A stretch of 64,000 bases of DNA from Palsa-506 sp963836355 (GCA_963836355.1 CAWIJO010000002.1:496001-560000); one strand, 5' to 3'; positions 8,339 through 16,763 are shown, counted from the stretch's first letter. Program-made: numbers and translations. The notes: a model not told the origin generated them from the letters alone.

Positions 8339-8675
8339 CATCCTCCTGCTCACCGAGGTGATCGACGCGGCCGAGCAGGCACAAGAACTCACCCGCGGCG
8401 TTTCCGCCGGCGGCCTGGAAGCCGATCGCCAGCGCCGCGACGCCCTGCTGTGGAACTTCACCGTGCTCGGCGAGGCCGCAGGCCAGCTGTCCGACGACGT
8501 CAAGACCCGATTTCATGGAGTTGCCTGGCAGCAGCCGGTGCGGCTGCGGAACCGAATCGTGCACGGCTACTGGTCACTTGACCTGGAAATCCTGCATACC
8601 GCCGCCCGCGAGCAGCTCCCGGCATTCGCCGCCGAACTGCGGCATGTTCTCGACGCCCTCGGTGAGAGCGCCTGA
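8328..8675 (+). CDS. HEPN (DUF86) toxin, HepT-like
   Basis: A 115-residue all-helical protein starting at ATG 8328, in a different frame from the antitoxin. It carries the HEPN ribonuclease signature RX4HXY as R74-NRIV-H79-G-Y81 ('RLRNRIVHGYW'), preceded by 'LLWNFTVLGEAAGQLSDDVK'. Members are RNases inhibited by the adjacent MNT protein. Both genes of the pair look intact. They sit between an integrase remnant and the first tRNA-derived repeat, so the pair probably arrived with mobile DNA. Confidence 0.85.
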   Translation: MQRDILLLTEVIDAAEQAQELTRGVSAGGLEADRQRRDALLWNFTVLGEAAGQLSDDVKTRFHGVAWQQPVRLRNRIVHGYWSLDLEILHTAAREQLPAFAAELRHVLDALGESA

Positions 8676-8975
8676 CCTGGAAGGCGGCCCGAGTGCACGG
8701 GCCTTCGTGCCGAGGCGACGGGCTAAAGCTGCCCCCGGGCATGACCACCGGCTGCGCCGCCGCGTTGCTCTGCCTCGCCTTCGCTCCGGCCAGGCATGAG
8801 ACCCGGCCGCCGCCGTCGGCGCCCGCCAGCGCCGAGCTACGCACGCTACCGGAACGCTGTCGCCCAATAGCCGTAACGACCGATGATCCTGACCCGATGA
8901 CCCAGGCACGGCCCACGCATGTCTCACGCTGCGCGGAAGCCCCTTCGCGAGCCGGGAAAGCCCAGGTCAGGGCGG

Positions 8976-9018
8976 GTGGGGCGGGTGGGGCTCGAACCCA
9001 CGACCGGCGGATTATGAG
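8976..9018. repeat. 43-bp copy of tRNA 3' half (putative att site)
   Basis: Identical to 13750-13792 and to 20573-20615. It equals the 3' half of the tRNA at 20574-20647 (anticodon arm to acceptor) plus one flanking base. Sequence on the 5' side of the tRNA half (plus-strand right) diverges immediately after the shared 'GAG', as expected for a displaced att copy left by site-specific integration. Confidence 0.75.
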
Positions 9019-9090
9019 ACGGTTCGCACGCGTCCGCCAGCGTCCTGACCTGGTCATATGAACCTACTCGGCACCCCCTGAACCCTGGTG

Positions 9091-9114
9091 AACTGCAACC
9101 AGAACTGCAACCAC
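9091..9114 (+). repeat. paired GCAACCA repeat, left end of first island
   Basis: Reads AACTGCAACCAGAACTGCAACCAC, a direct repeat of ACTGCAACCA. A near-identical pair (21 of 24 positions) lies at 13677-13700, close to the other end of the same inter-att segment. Such paired sites next to a tRNA att copy fit integrase arm-type sites; this is inference. Confidence 0.5.
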
Positions 9115-9564
9115 GGATACCGGGCTGCCAGCGCGTAAAGCCAGCGACGGGTGCCCGTCGAGTAGTGCGGGGCAGACACAGCCGACCCGAAACGCGGTCG
9201 CAATGCCTGAGCTTGCCGACTCGGCCGCTCACCGCTGCAGGGAGTGCACACCCGGCATGGAGGAGCGCACAAAGGCTGCACATCCCTGGCGTTCAAGCAG
9301 AAATTAGGCCCGCCGCCAGAAACGGCCCTGCAGGCATCACCGGGCAAGGCGGTCCGCTGTAGATGGCCGGTCCGCCACGCATGCCACCGCCATGCCGTCC
9401 GTGTCAGCCCCGGATGATGTACGCGTACTCAAGCCTAACTCGCCGATGGCTTCACCGAGAAGATCTTCGCGGCAATGATCGAGGACGTCCGTGAGCCCGC
9501 GACCGGCGCTGGCGCCTGGTCGGTTGTCACCTACTTAGCCGGCGGAGCCTGACCCGGCGCCGCG

Positions 9565-9640
9565 CCGCCGGGTAGCCCCGGGGAATCTCACCCCGAGGCC
9601 CCCACAGAACCGTGCTTACTAGTAAGACCCATTTGCTGTC
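9565..9640 (-). mobile_element. possible group II intron remnant
   Basis: On the minus strand the segment reads AAGCACGGTTCTGTGGGGGC followed by CTCGGGGTGAGATTCCCCGG and then a GC-rich hairpin (9560 region). This resembles the conserved structured segment of bacterial group II introns around domain IV. No reverse transcriptase frame is present nearby. I rely on recalled resemblance only, so confidence is low. Confidence 0.3.
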
Positions 9641-10776
9641 TCCCCCGGTTATCACTGGGTTGCATGTCATATTGGCCGCAGTTACGCAGAATGCCATGCG
9701 ATGCCCGTATGAGATTCGGCACACGGCCAGGCAGATTCACGAATCATCACAACCTAGCAAGGACTGAGGGACGGACGGCAGGGGATCACTTTCATTCAGC
9801 CGCCCGCATTGACGCCAAGCCCAGTCCGCCACCACTCAGGCGGCTCTGGGCGCGTCGTGTGGAGTTCTGCGCCGGAGCGCGACGGATACCGATAACCCCG
9901 GCGGATCGCAGCCGCGCGGCGGGATGCATGCCTGGGCCGGACAGCGCCGAGGTGCTGGAAGACGACCGGATCCGCATCATCGGGACGGTCGCTGGCCTGG
10001 CCGGCCGGACGAGGCCATACCGCAGGGACGCGCATCGCTTACGGGCGTATCCAGCTCGCCATTGTCCCGACCGCCCGGGTGCAATGCACCGGCGAGCCCT
10101 GCGAAATCAGGCACGGGCACCCCGCGCGCCTGACCAGCGGAGTGCTTGCCGAGCTTCGATGCCGGCCGGCGATAAAGCGGAAGCCCGATGACGCGTCCGT
10201 TGCCACCGACGAGTACGAGGCCGACCAGGAGCCGGGCATCACCGAGGACCGGCGAGGTGACCATCACGGAACTGGGCGTTCGTCCTGACATTGCGCGTCG
10301 CGGCCTGACCCGCGCGCGGACTTGCCCTCGCGCTGCCGCCGCGATGGCAGAGCCCGTGCTGCGCCACCGGGCCAGCCGCGCTGGCAGAGCCTGCCGCACC
10401 AGGATGCTCTCATCTGCATGCAACCCTGACAGGCACCCGCGATCATCGGGCGGTGTTAACGGCCAGCCCGCGACCTTGCCTTCGAGAGGCTCCACGTTCG
10501 ATGATCAGTTGCCGCATGACCGTCATCGCGGCGGATGCGGACGACTTCACCCCAAAACGCCGATGTATAAATGTACGGGCCGACCGCTGGCGCGTTGGAC
10601 CATAACCGGGGGCGGCCAGGCGGTCAACTACGCGAAGCCCGGTTGATAACCGCGCGCTGACCCGCCTCATGGCGTGCAAAGGGTCTGCGAGGACGGTAGC
10701 TGGCAGGCGCTCAGAATTGGTGCTTCCGCGCCTGGCCTGGTCTGCGCGGGGGGTTGTCCACGGGGCGGTATGCGGG

Positions 10777-12855
10777 TCACTGTCGGGCCGTATTTGCGTG
10801 CACCGGCGCTGCTTTGAGCGCCGCGCGGGTTGCGGCTTCGGCCGCGCCCAGTGCCAGCACGGCGGTGCCGCCGATGATCGCGATGTATGGCAGGGCGGGA
10901 ACGTACGGCGCCGATCGGGTCATCCCGGCGCTGAAGGCTGACAGCGTGGGCAGGCTGATCGCGGTGCCGAGCGCGGCGCCGATGAGCACGAGCAGCCCGG
11001 ACTCCCACCGGACCATCCAGCAGATCTGGGTCCGTGTCGTGCCGAGCAGGCGAAGCGCTGCGAACTCCTGCCTGCGGTCCGCTGTCCTCATCATCAGCGT
11101 GTTGACGACGCCGATGGCGGCGAATCCGGCGATCAGGATCAGCATCAGGTACTGGATGCTGGTGTTCGCGCCCTGCTGGGCCGGCTGCAGGGCGGGACGG
11201 CCACCGCCGCCGCCGACGACATGGACGTCCACGTAGTTGCGCACCGCCCGTTGCAGTGCGTGCTGCAAGCCGGGTTTCCCGTGTACGAGCACCACCTCAT
11301 CGAGTGGGTTGTCGACGTGCGCCGCGACCAGATCGCGCGTCAACGTGAGGTCGGGGAAACCCCGGCCGCGTGCGTAGACCGCGACCACGGTCAGTGTGAC
11401 CGGCGTGCCGTCGCCGAGGTCCAGCCGCAGATGGTCGCCCACGCCTGCACCAGACCGGTTGGACGCGGTTGTGCTCATCGCTGCGGTGCCCTCGCGCAAT
11501 GCGCGTATTGAACCCGCGCGCACGTCCAGGTCGAGGGTGCGCTGAAGCCCGGCTGGCGTGATGCCCTGCACGCTGTAGCTGGCCAGGTCGGCGCCTCGAG
11601 CTGCCGATCGCACGATCTGGGTTGCGGTGTCGACGCCGGGGGTATGGCGCACCGCGTCCGCCGCCGCCGCCGGCAGGCCGGGGTTCGGGGCGCGCAGCAC
11701 ATAGTCGGCGCGCACGGCGCGATTCACCTGTTGCTGGACGCCGTGCGCGAGCGAGGTCTGCGTAAACAGGATCGTGCAGGCCATCGTGACCGCGAGCAGC
11801 ACCGGCATGGCGACAGATGCGTATCCGCGCGCGCCGGTGCGCACGTTCGCGGCCGCGAGATACCCGGTGGCCGATGGCGAGCCGCGCAGCGCGAGCGAGA
11901 GGGCTGCGCCGGCCAGCCGGAGAACGGGAGGACCCAGCAGGGTGAGTGCGGTGACCCAGACCAGGCTGGTGAGGAAGGTGACCGGCGTCGCGGCCGGTTC
12001 GCTGTCCAGGCTGCGCAGCACGGCGACGAGCACAACGCCGCCGGCGAGCAGCAGCACGCCGATGACGGCGCGGGTGAGGCCGAGCCGGACCGGTGGCGCG
12101 GCGTGCTCGGCGAGCGCGGCGGCCGGCCGGATCCGCGCCGCGCGGCGGCTGGCGATTCGCCCGGCAATCCATGCGCCGGCCATGGTCACTACTACCGCGG
12201 CGAGCAACGGAATCGGGCCTTGCGCAAGATGCAGGTTCGGCGGGATGGCGCCGTTGGCGACGAGACGGTCGTGCAGCCACCGGCCGGCGGCCAGGCCGGC
12301 GAAAGCCCCAGGCACGCTCGCGACGGCACCGATGACGAGCGCTTCGCGGCCGACCATCGACCGGATCTGTCCGGGTGTCGCGCCTATCGCGCGTAGCAGA
12401 GCGAGTTCCCGCTGGCGGCGCTGGATCGTCAGGCCGATCGTGCCGGCGACGGCGAGCATCGCCACCAGCAGCGAAGTGCCGGTGAGCGCGCCGGCCAGGC
12501 TGACGAGCAGCACCTTCGCGGTGGCTGCCTGGGGCAATTCTGCCGCTCCGCGGTTCGCCTCGGCTCGCGGGTGTCCGCTGCTGGCCAGGGCCGTGATTTC
12601 GTGGTTGAGGAGCTGGCGTCCGGCGTGGTTCCTCTTGCCGTACGGGACGTCGCCGATGGTCATGGTGAACGCGTCACCGTGGGTGTCGCGCCGGCGGGCG
12701 ACCGCCATCTCGATGTCGCCGGTGAGCACAGTCAGCACGCCTGCCCGTTTCTCATTGCTATTGATCTCGTAACGCAGCGCATCGCGGTTGCGGTGGTAGG
12801 CGCGCTCAGCGCGCTGCAACCGGGTGAACCCGGCGTCGGCTTCGGCCTTGTCCAT
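10777..12855 (-). CDS. FtsX-type ABC permease with helicase-derived N-terminus (chimera)
   Basis: The 692-residue frame has two parts. From about residue 105 on it is an FtsX/MacB-type permease: 'LAVAGTIGLTIQRRQRELAL' then 'LRAIGATPGQIRSMV', a long multi-helix core, a periplasmic segment and a second FtsX domain with 'RQEFAALRLLGTTRTQI'. Residues 1-95 are instead hydrophilic ('EADAGFTRLQRAERAYHRNR', 'TMTIGDVPYGKRNHAGRQLL') and resemble the C-terminal region of large mobile-element helicase/methylase proteins. The open frame extends to 12921 before a stop. The first transmembrane helix and first periplasmic domain of a normal permease of this type are missing. It has probably been created by deletion and is non-functional; no ATPase gene is adjacent. 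Confidence 0.6.
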   Translation of the reverse strand: MDKAEADAGFTRLQRAERAYHRNRDALRYEINSNEKRAGVLTVLTGDIEMAVARRRDTHGDAFTMTIGDVPYGKRNHAGRQLLNHEITALASSGHPRAEANRGAAELPQAATAKVLLVSLAGALTGTSLLVAMLAVAGTIGLTIQRRQRELALLRAIGATPGQIRSMVGREALVIGAVASVPGAFAGLAAGRWLHDRLVANGAIPPNLHLAQGPIPLLAAVVVTMAGAWIAGRIASRRAARIRPAAALAEHAAPPVRLGLTRAVIGVLLLAGGVVLVAVLRSLDSEPAATPVTFLTSLVWVTALTLLGPPVLRLAGAALSLALRGSPSATGYLAAANVRTGARGYASVAMPVLLAVTMACTILFTQTSLAHGVQQQVNRAVRADYVLRAPNPGLPAAAADAVRHTPGVDTATQIVRSAARGADLASYSVQGITPAGLQRTLDLDVRAGSIRALREGTAAMSTTASNRSGAGVGDHLRLDLGDGTPVTLTVVAVYARGRGFPDLTLTRDLVAAHVDNPLDEVVLVHGKPGLQHALQRAVRNYVDVHVVGGGGGRPALQPAQQGANTSIQYLMLILIAGFAAIGVVNTLMMRTADRRQEFAALRLLGTTRTQICWMVRWESGLLVLIGAALGTAISLPTLSAFSAGMTRSAPYVPALPYIAIIGGTAVLALGAAEAATRAALKAAPVHANTARQ

Positions 12856-12924
12856 CAGCAGGGGGTTGCCGGTCGCGAGGGCCTTGACCTCGTTGTAGGA
12901 CAGAGCGGCGCCGCCGCCGGTCTA

Positions 12925-13539
12925 GACCGCGATATCCTCGGCGCTCTCCGGGACACCCGCACCCGGGCAGAGCCGGCAGGTCCCGTCACTCAGCCGGTCC
13001 AGCCGCAAGCTCACCGGCAGGCACGAAAAGCGCGCCTGAACGAGCAGTCACGAGTACTGGCCGCCCGAATTTGCAGGGCTACCGGTCTCTCGCCCGCCGG
13101 CCGGAAGCTCGCCGCCACGGGCATCGGCGGTGCCACCAACGACCTAACAGCTGTCATCATCCTGGTGAACCAGGCAATCAACACGTTCCTCGGGATCCCG
13201 GCGCGCAGCCGGAGAGAGCCATCAAGCGAGGAACTTGAGCGAGCCTTCAACGAGTTGGAAGCCATCGGTGGCAACGTGCAGGCCGATGTCGCCAGACGGG
13301 TTGGCGGCATAATGCCCGGGCGCCCACGGTCGGTCCTGCTTGGCCTCACCGTCCGGCCAGCCGGCCGAGCCTGCACCTGCAAGCACAATCGGCAACACCT
13401 CATCGCCCGCGGCGAACTCCGGCTGATCGTGAAGAGCCCAGGGCCAGCAAGTGGCGAAAGTGGCTACTGCGTCACATGCGCTCAGCTCACGATCATCGCT
13501 GGAGGGCCACCGCAGCAGTCTCGAGGGCACAGGTTTTGA
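12925..13539 (+). pseudogene. unidentified protein, C-terminal part with Cys/His cluster
   Basis: A frame with good codon bias but no clear start. It reads 'AVIILVNQAINTFLGIP', 'EPSSEELERAFNELEAIGGN', 'RSVLLGLTVRPAGRACTCKH' and 'GYCVTCAQLTI'. The C-x-C-x-H ... C-x2-C arrangement in the last 50 residues looks like a small zinc site. The frame continues left into the region antisense to the helicase-like fragment, so its real N-terminus was probably lost at the junction near 12925. I do not recognise the family. It lies just left of the second att-like copy. Confidence 0.45.
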
Positions 13540-13676
13540 GTTGCCTGGCCAGCGTGTCGAGGCAACGAGCGGTCCACGGCGGCACAAGGACTAGGCAGGC
13601 CAGGATGACCTTGTCCGCCTGTAAAGTTCCGGCCTGTTCCGGCCGTCAAGTTCTGGTGCGTGTCAAGTTCCGGCGC

Positions 13677-13700
13677 AATTGCAACCACAACTGCAACCAT
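13677..13700 (+). repeat. paired GCAACCA repeat, right end of first island
   Basis: AATTGCAACCACAACTGCAACCAT, same orientation as the pair at 9091-9114 and 49 bases left of the second att-like copy. It is interpreted as the other arm of the same integrative element. Confidence 0.5.
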
Positions 13701-13749
13701 GTTTGATCACCAAGAGCTGCGGGAAACAAGAAACTCCAGCTCAGGATGG

Positions 13750-13792
13750 GTGGGGCGGGTGGGGCTCGAACCCACGACCGGCGGATTATGAG
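13750..13792. repeat. 43-bp copy of tRNA 3' half (putative att site)
   Basis: Second copy of the 43-bp repeat, identical to 8976-9018 and 20573-20615. Sequence diverges from the tRNA right after 'GAG'. It separates the two tandem segments that appear to have integrated at the same tRNA. Confidence 0.75.
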
Positions 13793-13868
13793 ACCAGCCC
13801 GCCAGCCGCCCGCGCCATATAGTCTGACCTGGGGAGACGGGATTCGCACGATCATGGTTGCCCGCGAT

Positions 13869-13886
13869 TTGGGCACGCATTTGGCA
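13869..13886 (+). repeat. TTGGGCACG-type repeat, left end of second island
   Basis: TTGGGCACGCATTTGGCA, about 76 bases inside the second att copy. A match differing at two of 18 positions (TTGGGCACGTATTGGGCA) lies at 20438-20455, near the other end of this segment. Possible integrase arm-type or excision site. Confidence 0.45.
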
Positions 13887-13916
13887 TGATCATGGTCGAT
13901 GCAGGCGCTGGGCGAA

Positions 13917-14255
13917 TCACTCTTCGCTCTGGCGCCAGCGCTTGATCGTCTCGTCCATGCGCGGAACGTCGTCGCGCAAGGTGATCCAGACCTCGTCGTA
14001 GTCGATGCGATGGTAGGCGTGCGCGGCAATGATCCTCATGCCCTTGACTTCCCGCCAGGGAATCTCAGGCGTCGCCTTGATGACCTCGTCAGGCAACTTG
14101 GTGGCAATGTCGCCCAGTCGGCCGATGACGGCCTCTCCCGCTAGGCGAAGCGGGCGCTCGGCGTCCCAGCGCTCCTTCCCCAGGCTCACCAGTTCGGCTG
14201 CTGCATCCGCTGCCTCGGCCAGATCTGCCAGAAGGTCATCGACTCCTCGGGTCAC
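13917..14255 (-). CDS. HEPN (DUF86) toxin, HepT-like
   Basis: A 112-residue helical protein starting at GTG 14255, which overlaps the stop of the upstream MNT gene (GTGA). The HEPN RNase motif is intact: R74-IIAA-H79-A-Y81 in 'GMRIIAAHAYHRIDYDEVW', the same spacing and positions as in the pair at 8328. 'LRLAGEAVIGRLGDIATKLP' precedes it. The partner antitoxin appears frameshifted in its N-terminus, which makes the intact toxin interesting. Confidence 0.85.
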   Translation of the reverse strand: MTRGVDDLLADLAEAADAAAELVSLGKERWDAERPLRLAGEAVIGRLGDIATKLPDEVIKATPEIPWREVKGMRIIAAHAYHRIDYDEVWITLRDDVPRMDETIKRWRQSEE

Positions 14256-14552
14256 AAATCCACGGCCTCGGCGCGAATGTGGTCGTCCCGGGGCTTGAGG
14301 GCGTTCCGCGCGACGACGTCGACTCCGACGCCCAGGAGTTCCTCAAGATCCTGGAATAGGCCGACGTGATCAAGAAGGGAGGTACCTGGCTCAAAGTCGA
14401 CCAGCAGGTCAAGATCGCTGTCTGGGCGAGCCTCTCCTCTAGCGACTGAGCCGAACACGGCGATCCGATGAGCCCTGCGCTTCCGCGCGACGCCAAGGAT
14501 CTTCTGCGCGACGTCGGCGCAGCCCTTCCATGGTCAGCACGTCATCGGTCAC
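14252..14552 (-). pseudogene. MNT nucleotidyltransferase antitoxin, N-terminal frameshift
   Basis: The main frame holds 'VFGSVARGEARPDSDLDLLV' (the GS-x(n)-D-x-D site) and 'LLGVGVDVVARNALKPRDDH', ending at 14252. Upstream of GTG 14458 the same frame reads 'AQKILGVARKRRAHRIA' but runs into a stop without a start. The expected start 'MTDDVLTMEGLRRRRAE' lies in another frame from GTG 14552. Removing one A near 14498 would join the two into a normal MNT protein of about 100 residues. Either the antitoxin is broken, translation starts internally at 14458, or the base is an error. Confidence 0.65.
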
Positions 14553-14675
14553 CCTTCAAGGGTATCGCCGGGTGCCCTGGCGACGCTTCGAACGAGGTAT
14601 GGCAGCATCCGAACAGACGGGGCGCAAAGGACGGTTGAAGCTGCAGGCGTGCTGGCTGAACGTCGCTGGCCACAC

Positions 14676-14903
14676 TCACGTCCCGGCGACATAGTAGCCC
14701 TTGCCGATCACGGGGGTGATCAGCCCCGCATCCTTCAGCGTGGTAAGTGCCCGTTCGGCAGTGATGTGGGAGACGCCATGCTCCTGGCTGAGCGTCTTGA
14801 CGCTCGGCAGCCGCTTGGTGATCGTCCCGTCCTCGATCTGAGCGCGCAACAGCGCCGCGAGCTGCACATACAGCGGCGTCGATGACTCATGATCGATTTC
14901 CAC
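14676..14903 (-). CDS. short GntR-family transcriptional regulator
   Basis: A 75-residue protein consisting of just the GntR winged-helix domain: 'PLYVQLAALLRAQIEDGTI', 'RLPSVKTLSQEHGVSHITAE' (recognition helix) and 'ALTTLKDAGLITPVIGKGYY' (wing). There is no effector domain, as in the small GntR repressors found in actinomycete integrative elements. It starts with GTG at 14903 and is divergent from the gene at 15026; a 20-bp perfect palindrome lies between them. Confidence 0.85.
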   Translation of the reverse strand: MEIDHESSTPLYVQLAALLRAQIEDGTITKRLPSVKTLSQEHGVSHITAERALTTLKDAGLITPVIGKGYYVAGT

Positions 14904-14953
14904 ATGATCACATTAGGTCTCCCTTGCATCCTTCCTGATCCCAGGGAGTCCAG

Positions 14954-14973
14954 CAGGAACCATATGGTTCCTG
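14954..14973. promoter_or_regulatory. 20-bp perfect palindrome, candidate operator
   Basis: CAGGAACCATATGGTTCCTG is self-complementary over all 20 bases. It lies in the divergent interval between the GntR gene (start 14903) and the small gene at 15026. GntR regulators bind such dyads, so it is a good candidate for the operator of this regulator. Confidence 0.55.
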
Positions 14974-15025
14974 TACGATCTGGAATGGAACCAGACCGCT
15001 CGTGTCGCCGGGGGGCGCATGCAGG

Positions 15026-15274
15026 ATGAGCAACCCATTGCCAGGAGAGGACATCCCGGACTGGTGGCCCTATGCCGCTGAGTTCCCCTGCTGGCATGTC
15101 TGGCGCGGTGTATCGGGCCTGATGTACGCCCGGCGGCCACGCACCAGCCCGCCGCTCGTAGTGCGCGCAGAAAACCCCGCGGATCTGCTTGCTCAGATCA
15201 GGCGTGCCGAGGACAAGAGGGCTGCCGGCATCTCCTCGCTTACGTCAGGCCGCGGTCCTGAATCCGAGGATTAA
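15026..15274 (+). CDS. hypothetical small protein (82 aa)
   Basis: ATG at 15026 ('MSNPLPGEDIPDWWPYAAEF') with GCAGG just upstream; an in-frame GTG at 15002 is less likely. The protein is Trp-rich near its N-terminus ('DWWPYAAEFPCWHVWRGVSG') and ends 'PADLLAQIRRAEDKRAAG'. Small proteins of this style commonly sit beside short GntR regulators in actinomycete mobile elements. The function is unknown. Confidence 0.65.
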   Translation: MSNPLPGEDIPDWWPYAAEFPCWHVWRGVSGLMYARRPRTSPPLVVRAENPADLLAQIRRAEDKRAAGISSLTSGRGPESED

Positions 15275-15371
15275 AAGCTTGAGCGGTGTGAGTCCAGCGG
15301 GGTTCACAGGCGTTCGCGCCGCAGCTCAGACTGTATGCGTGTTCTCAGGTGAACCAGGCTGGACGGCAGTG

Positions 15372-15395
15372 AACGGCAACCCAAACTGCAACCCT
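15372..15395 (+). repeat. degenerate GCAACC repeat pair
   Basis: AACGGCAACCCAAACTGCAACCCT resembles the pairs at 9091 and 13677 but is more diverged and has no neighbouring tRNA-derived copy. It may mark the end of an older or nested insertion. Confidence 0.35.
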
Positions 15396-15485
15396 GAATG
15401 TTGACGATCACCCCGTTAGGCTGTCGGCGCATCGGGCCCGCCCACCGAGCTGGGGCGCTCAGTTCACGCCTGATGCCGACGGCGC

Positions 15486-16763
15486 CTACCAGTTGGCAGC
15501 ATCTACGCCAAACGGTCCTGAGCCCCACCACGGATCGCGGCCGGGGAATCCTCGCGGTGGCTGTGGGCCATCGCCCAGCCACTGATCCGGTGGCGGACCG
15601 GCTGCGCCAATACCGAGACACCAGCCGGATGGCGTTCGCCGCCACGCGTACCATGCTTGTCCGTCCTCCCGCACATTCATCTGGACACCATGATCTGCAG
15701 GCAGCCCGTAACTGGATGGGTCTGTACGGTCGAGTGCTTCCGGCTGGTATCGAGCATGGCTGTGGTAGCAGCCCATCTGAACCGTTGCCAGCCACTGCAG
15801 CACGTAGCGCGTCACATCGAACTCCCGCTGATCAAGCTGTCGCCCCTCCTCGTCGGCGCCGGGTACTCTGGCATATGCGCGAAGTCGTTCCTCACTCCTG
15901 CGCTGGTCCTCTTCCTTATCGCGCAGTGACAGGCGGAACTCGGCAGCCACCATGCGTGCGGCGCCAAAAGACCTCGCCTCTGCCATGCGCGCTCCCCAGT
16001 AAGCGTCGAAAGCGGTGATGTCGCGAATTCGCAGCCTGAGCACCGAAGCAAGTGCGCTGAGGGCTCGCCAGGTGTTGCGGGATCTCATGTCCAGCTCTCC
16101 TATGCGCAATGCTGCCTCCTTGTAGCCCATGAGGACACTAAAGACGTATGCCACAGGTACGACAGCGGCTGTGGCCCACATCGGCAGGAGTAGCGCTCGC
16201 GCGGTGTCTGCGTTGTCCACCGCGCCCCAATCTGAGATGGCCCGATAGGCGGCCCACCCAAGTAGTGCGAGACCACCTATGGTGAGCGCCGAATCAACCA
16301 GTCGCTTCGCGGCTGCATCCTCGCGTCGTTCAGAGGCGACAATGGACACGCCTACGGCGAGCACAGCCATCGGAAGTAGAAGCAACTCGGCCCATAGCGG
16401 GAGTGGGAACAGCCCGACGAAGAACACGATGATGGCTGTGACTCGCATAGGCTCCACGATGCTGTGGCGGATGAACCGTCGCTCTTTTGCAACCTCGTTC
16501 GCGCGGAACAGCAGCGCGATGGCACCCCCGAACCATACGACGGTGTCCGCCGCCCGTGTGGGCGTCCAACCGCCGAGCGCCGCACCCACCGCGATCACAC
16601 CTGCGCAGTACCCAGCAAACAAGAGCATCGGCGCCAAGATCTTCGGCTCGCAGAGCTGGCGCAACAGACCAGCGACCGACTGCCTGGTATCACGTCGAAC
16701 TAGCACGAACCCAAACACGATGAGCAGCCACACGAGCGCTGCCCACTGGCGGTTGTTCGGCAT
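15486..16763 (-). CDS. unknown multi-pass membrane protein
   Basis: ATG 16763 has AAGGAG about 9 bases upstream, giving 425 residues. The N-terminal half contains about seven hydrophobic helices ('WAALVWLLIVFGFVLV', 'MLLFAGYCAGVIAVGAALGG', 'AIIVFFVGLFPLPLWAELLL', 'MWATAAVVPVAYVFSVLMG'). The soluble C-terminal half has a charged helical stretch ('FRLSLRDKEEDQRRSEERLR') and ends in a Gly/Pro/Trp-rich tail around 'QAWYAWRRTPSGWCLGIGAA'. I do not recognise the family. It lies in the second tRNA-associated island, so accessory functions such as defence or surface exclusion are possible but unsupported. Confidence 0.65.
   Translation of the reverse strand: MPNNRQWAALVWLLIVFGFVLVRRDTRQSVAGLLRQLCEPKILAPMLLFAGYCAGVIAVGAALGGWTPTRAADTVVWFGGAIALLFRANEVAKERRFIRHSIVEPMRVTAIIVFFVGLFPLPLWAELLLLPMAVLAVGVSIVASERREDAAAKRLVDSALTIGGLALLGWAAYRAISDWGAVDNADTARALLLPMWATAAVVPVAYVFSVLMGYKEAALRIGELDMRSRNTWRALSALASVLRLRIRDITAFDAYWGARMAEARSFGAARMVAAEFRLSLRDKEEDQRRSEERLRAYARVPGADEEGRQLDQREFDVTRYVLQWLATVQMGCYHSHARYQPEALDRTDPSSYGLPADHGVQMNVREDGQAWYAWRRTPSGWCLGIGAAGPPPDQWLGDGPQPPRGFPGRDPWWGSGPFGVDAANW

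Larger units (their letters stand above)
9019..10776. other. long region without recognisable genes
   Basis: About 1.75 kb right of the first att-like copy. Apart from the short repeat at 9091-9114 and a group II intron-like stem region near 9565-9640, no frame gives a protein I can recognise; the open frames present are short and have mixed-frame, shadow-like composition. A stretch around 10040-10180 ('GRIQLAIVPTARVQ' in one frame) has plausible composition but no identifiable family. The region is probably decayed mobile DNA. Confidence 0.45.

Noticed and set aside
8700..8970. possible gene between the HEPN gene and the first att copy
   Set aside because: Frames are short and have no ribosome-binding site, consistent domains or codon bias.
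9663..10191. 175-codon plus-strand frame
   Set aside because: Mixed composition with rare codons and no homology I recognise; it overlaps other equally poor frames.
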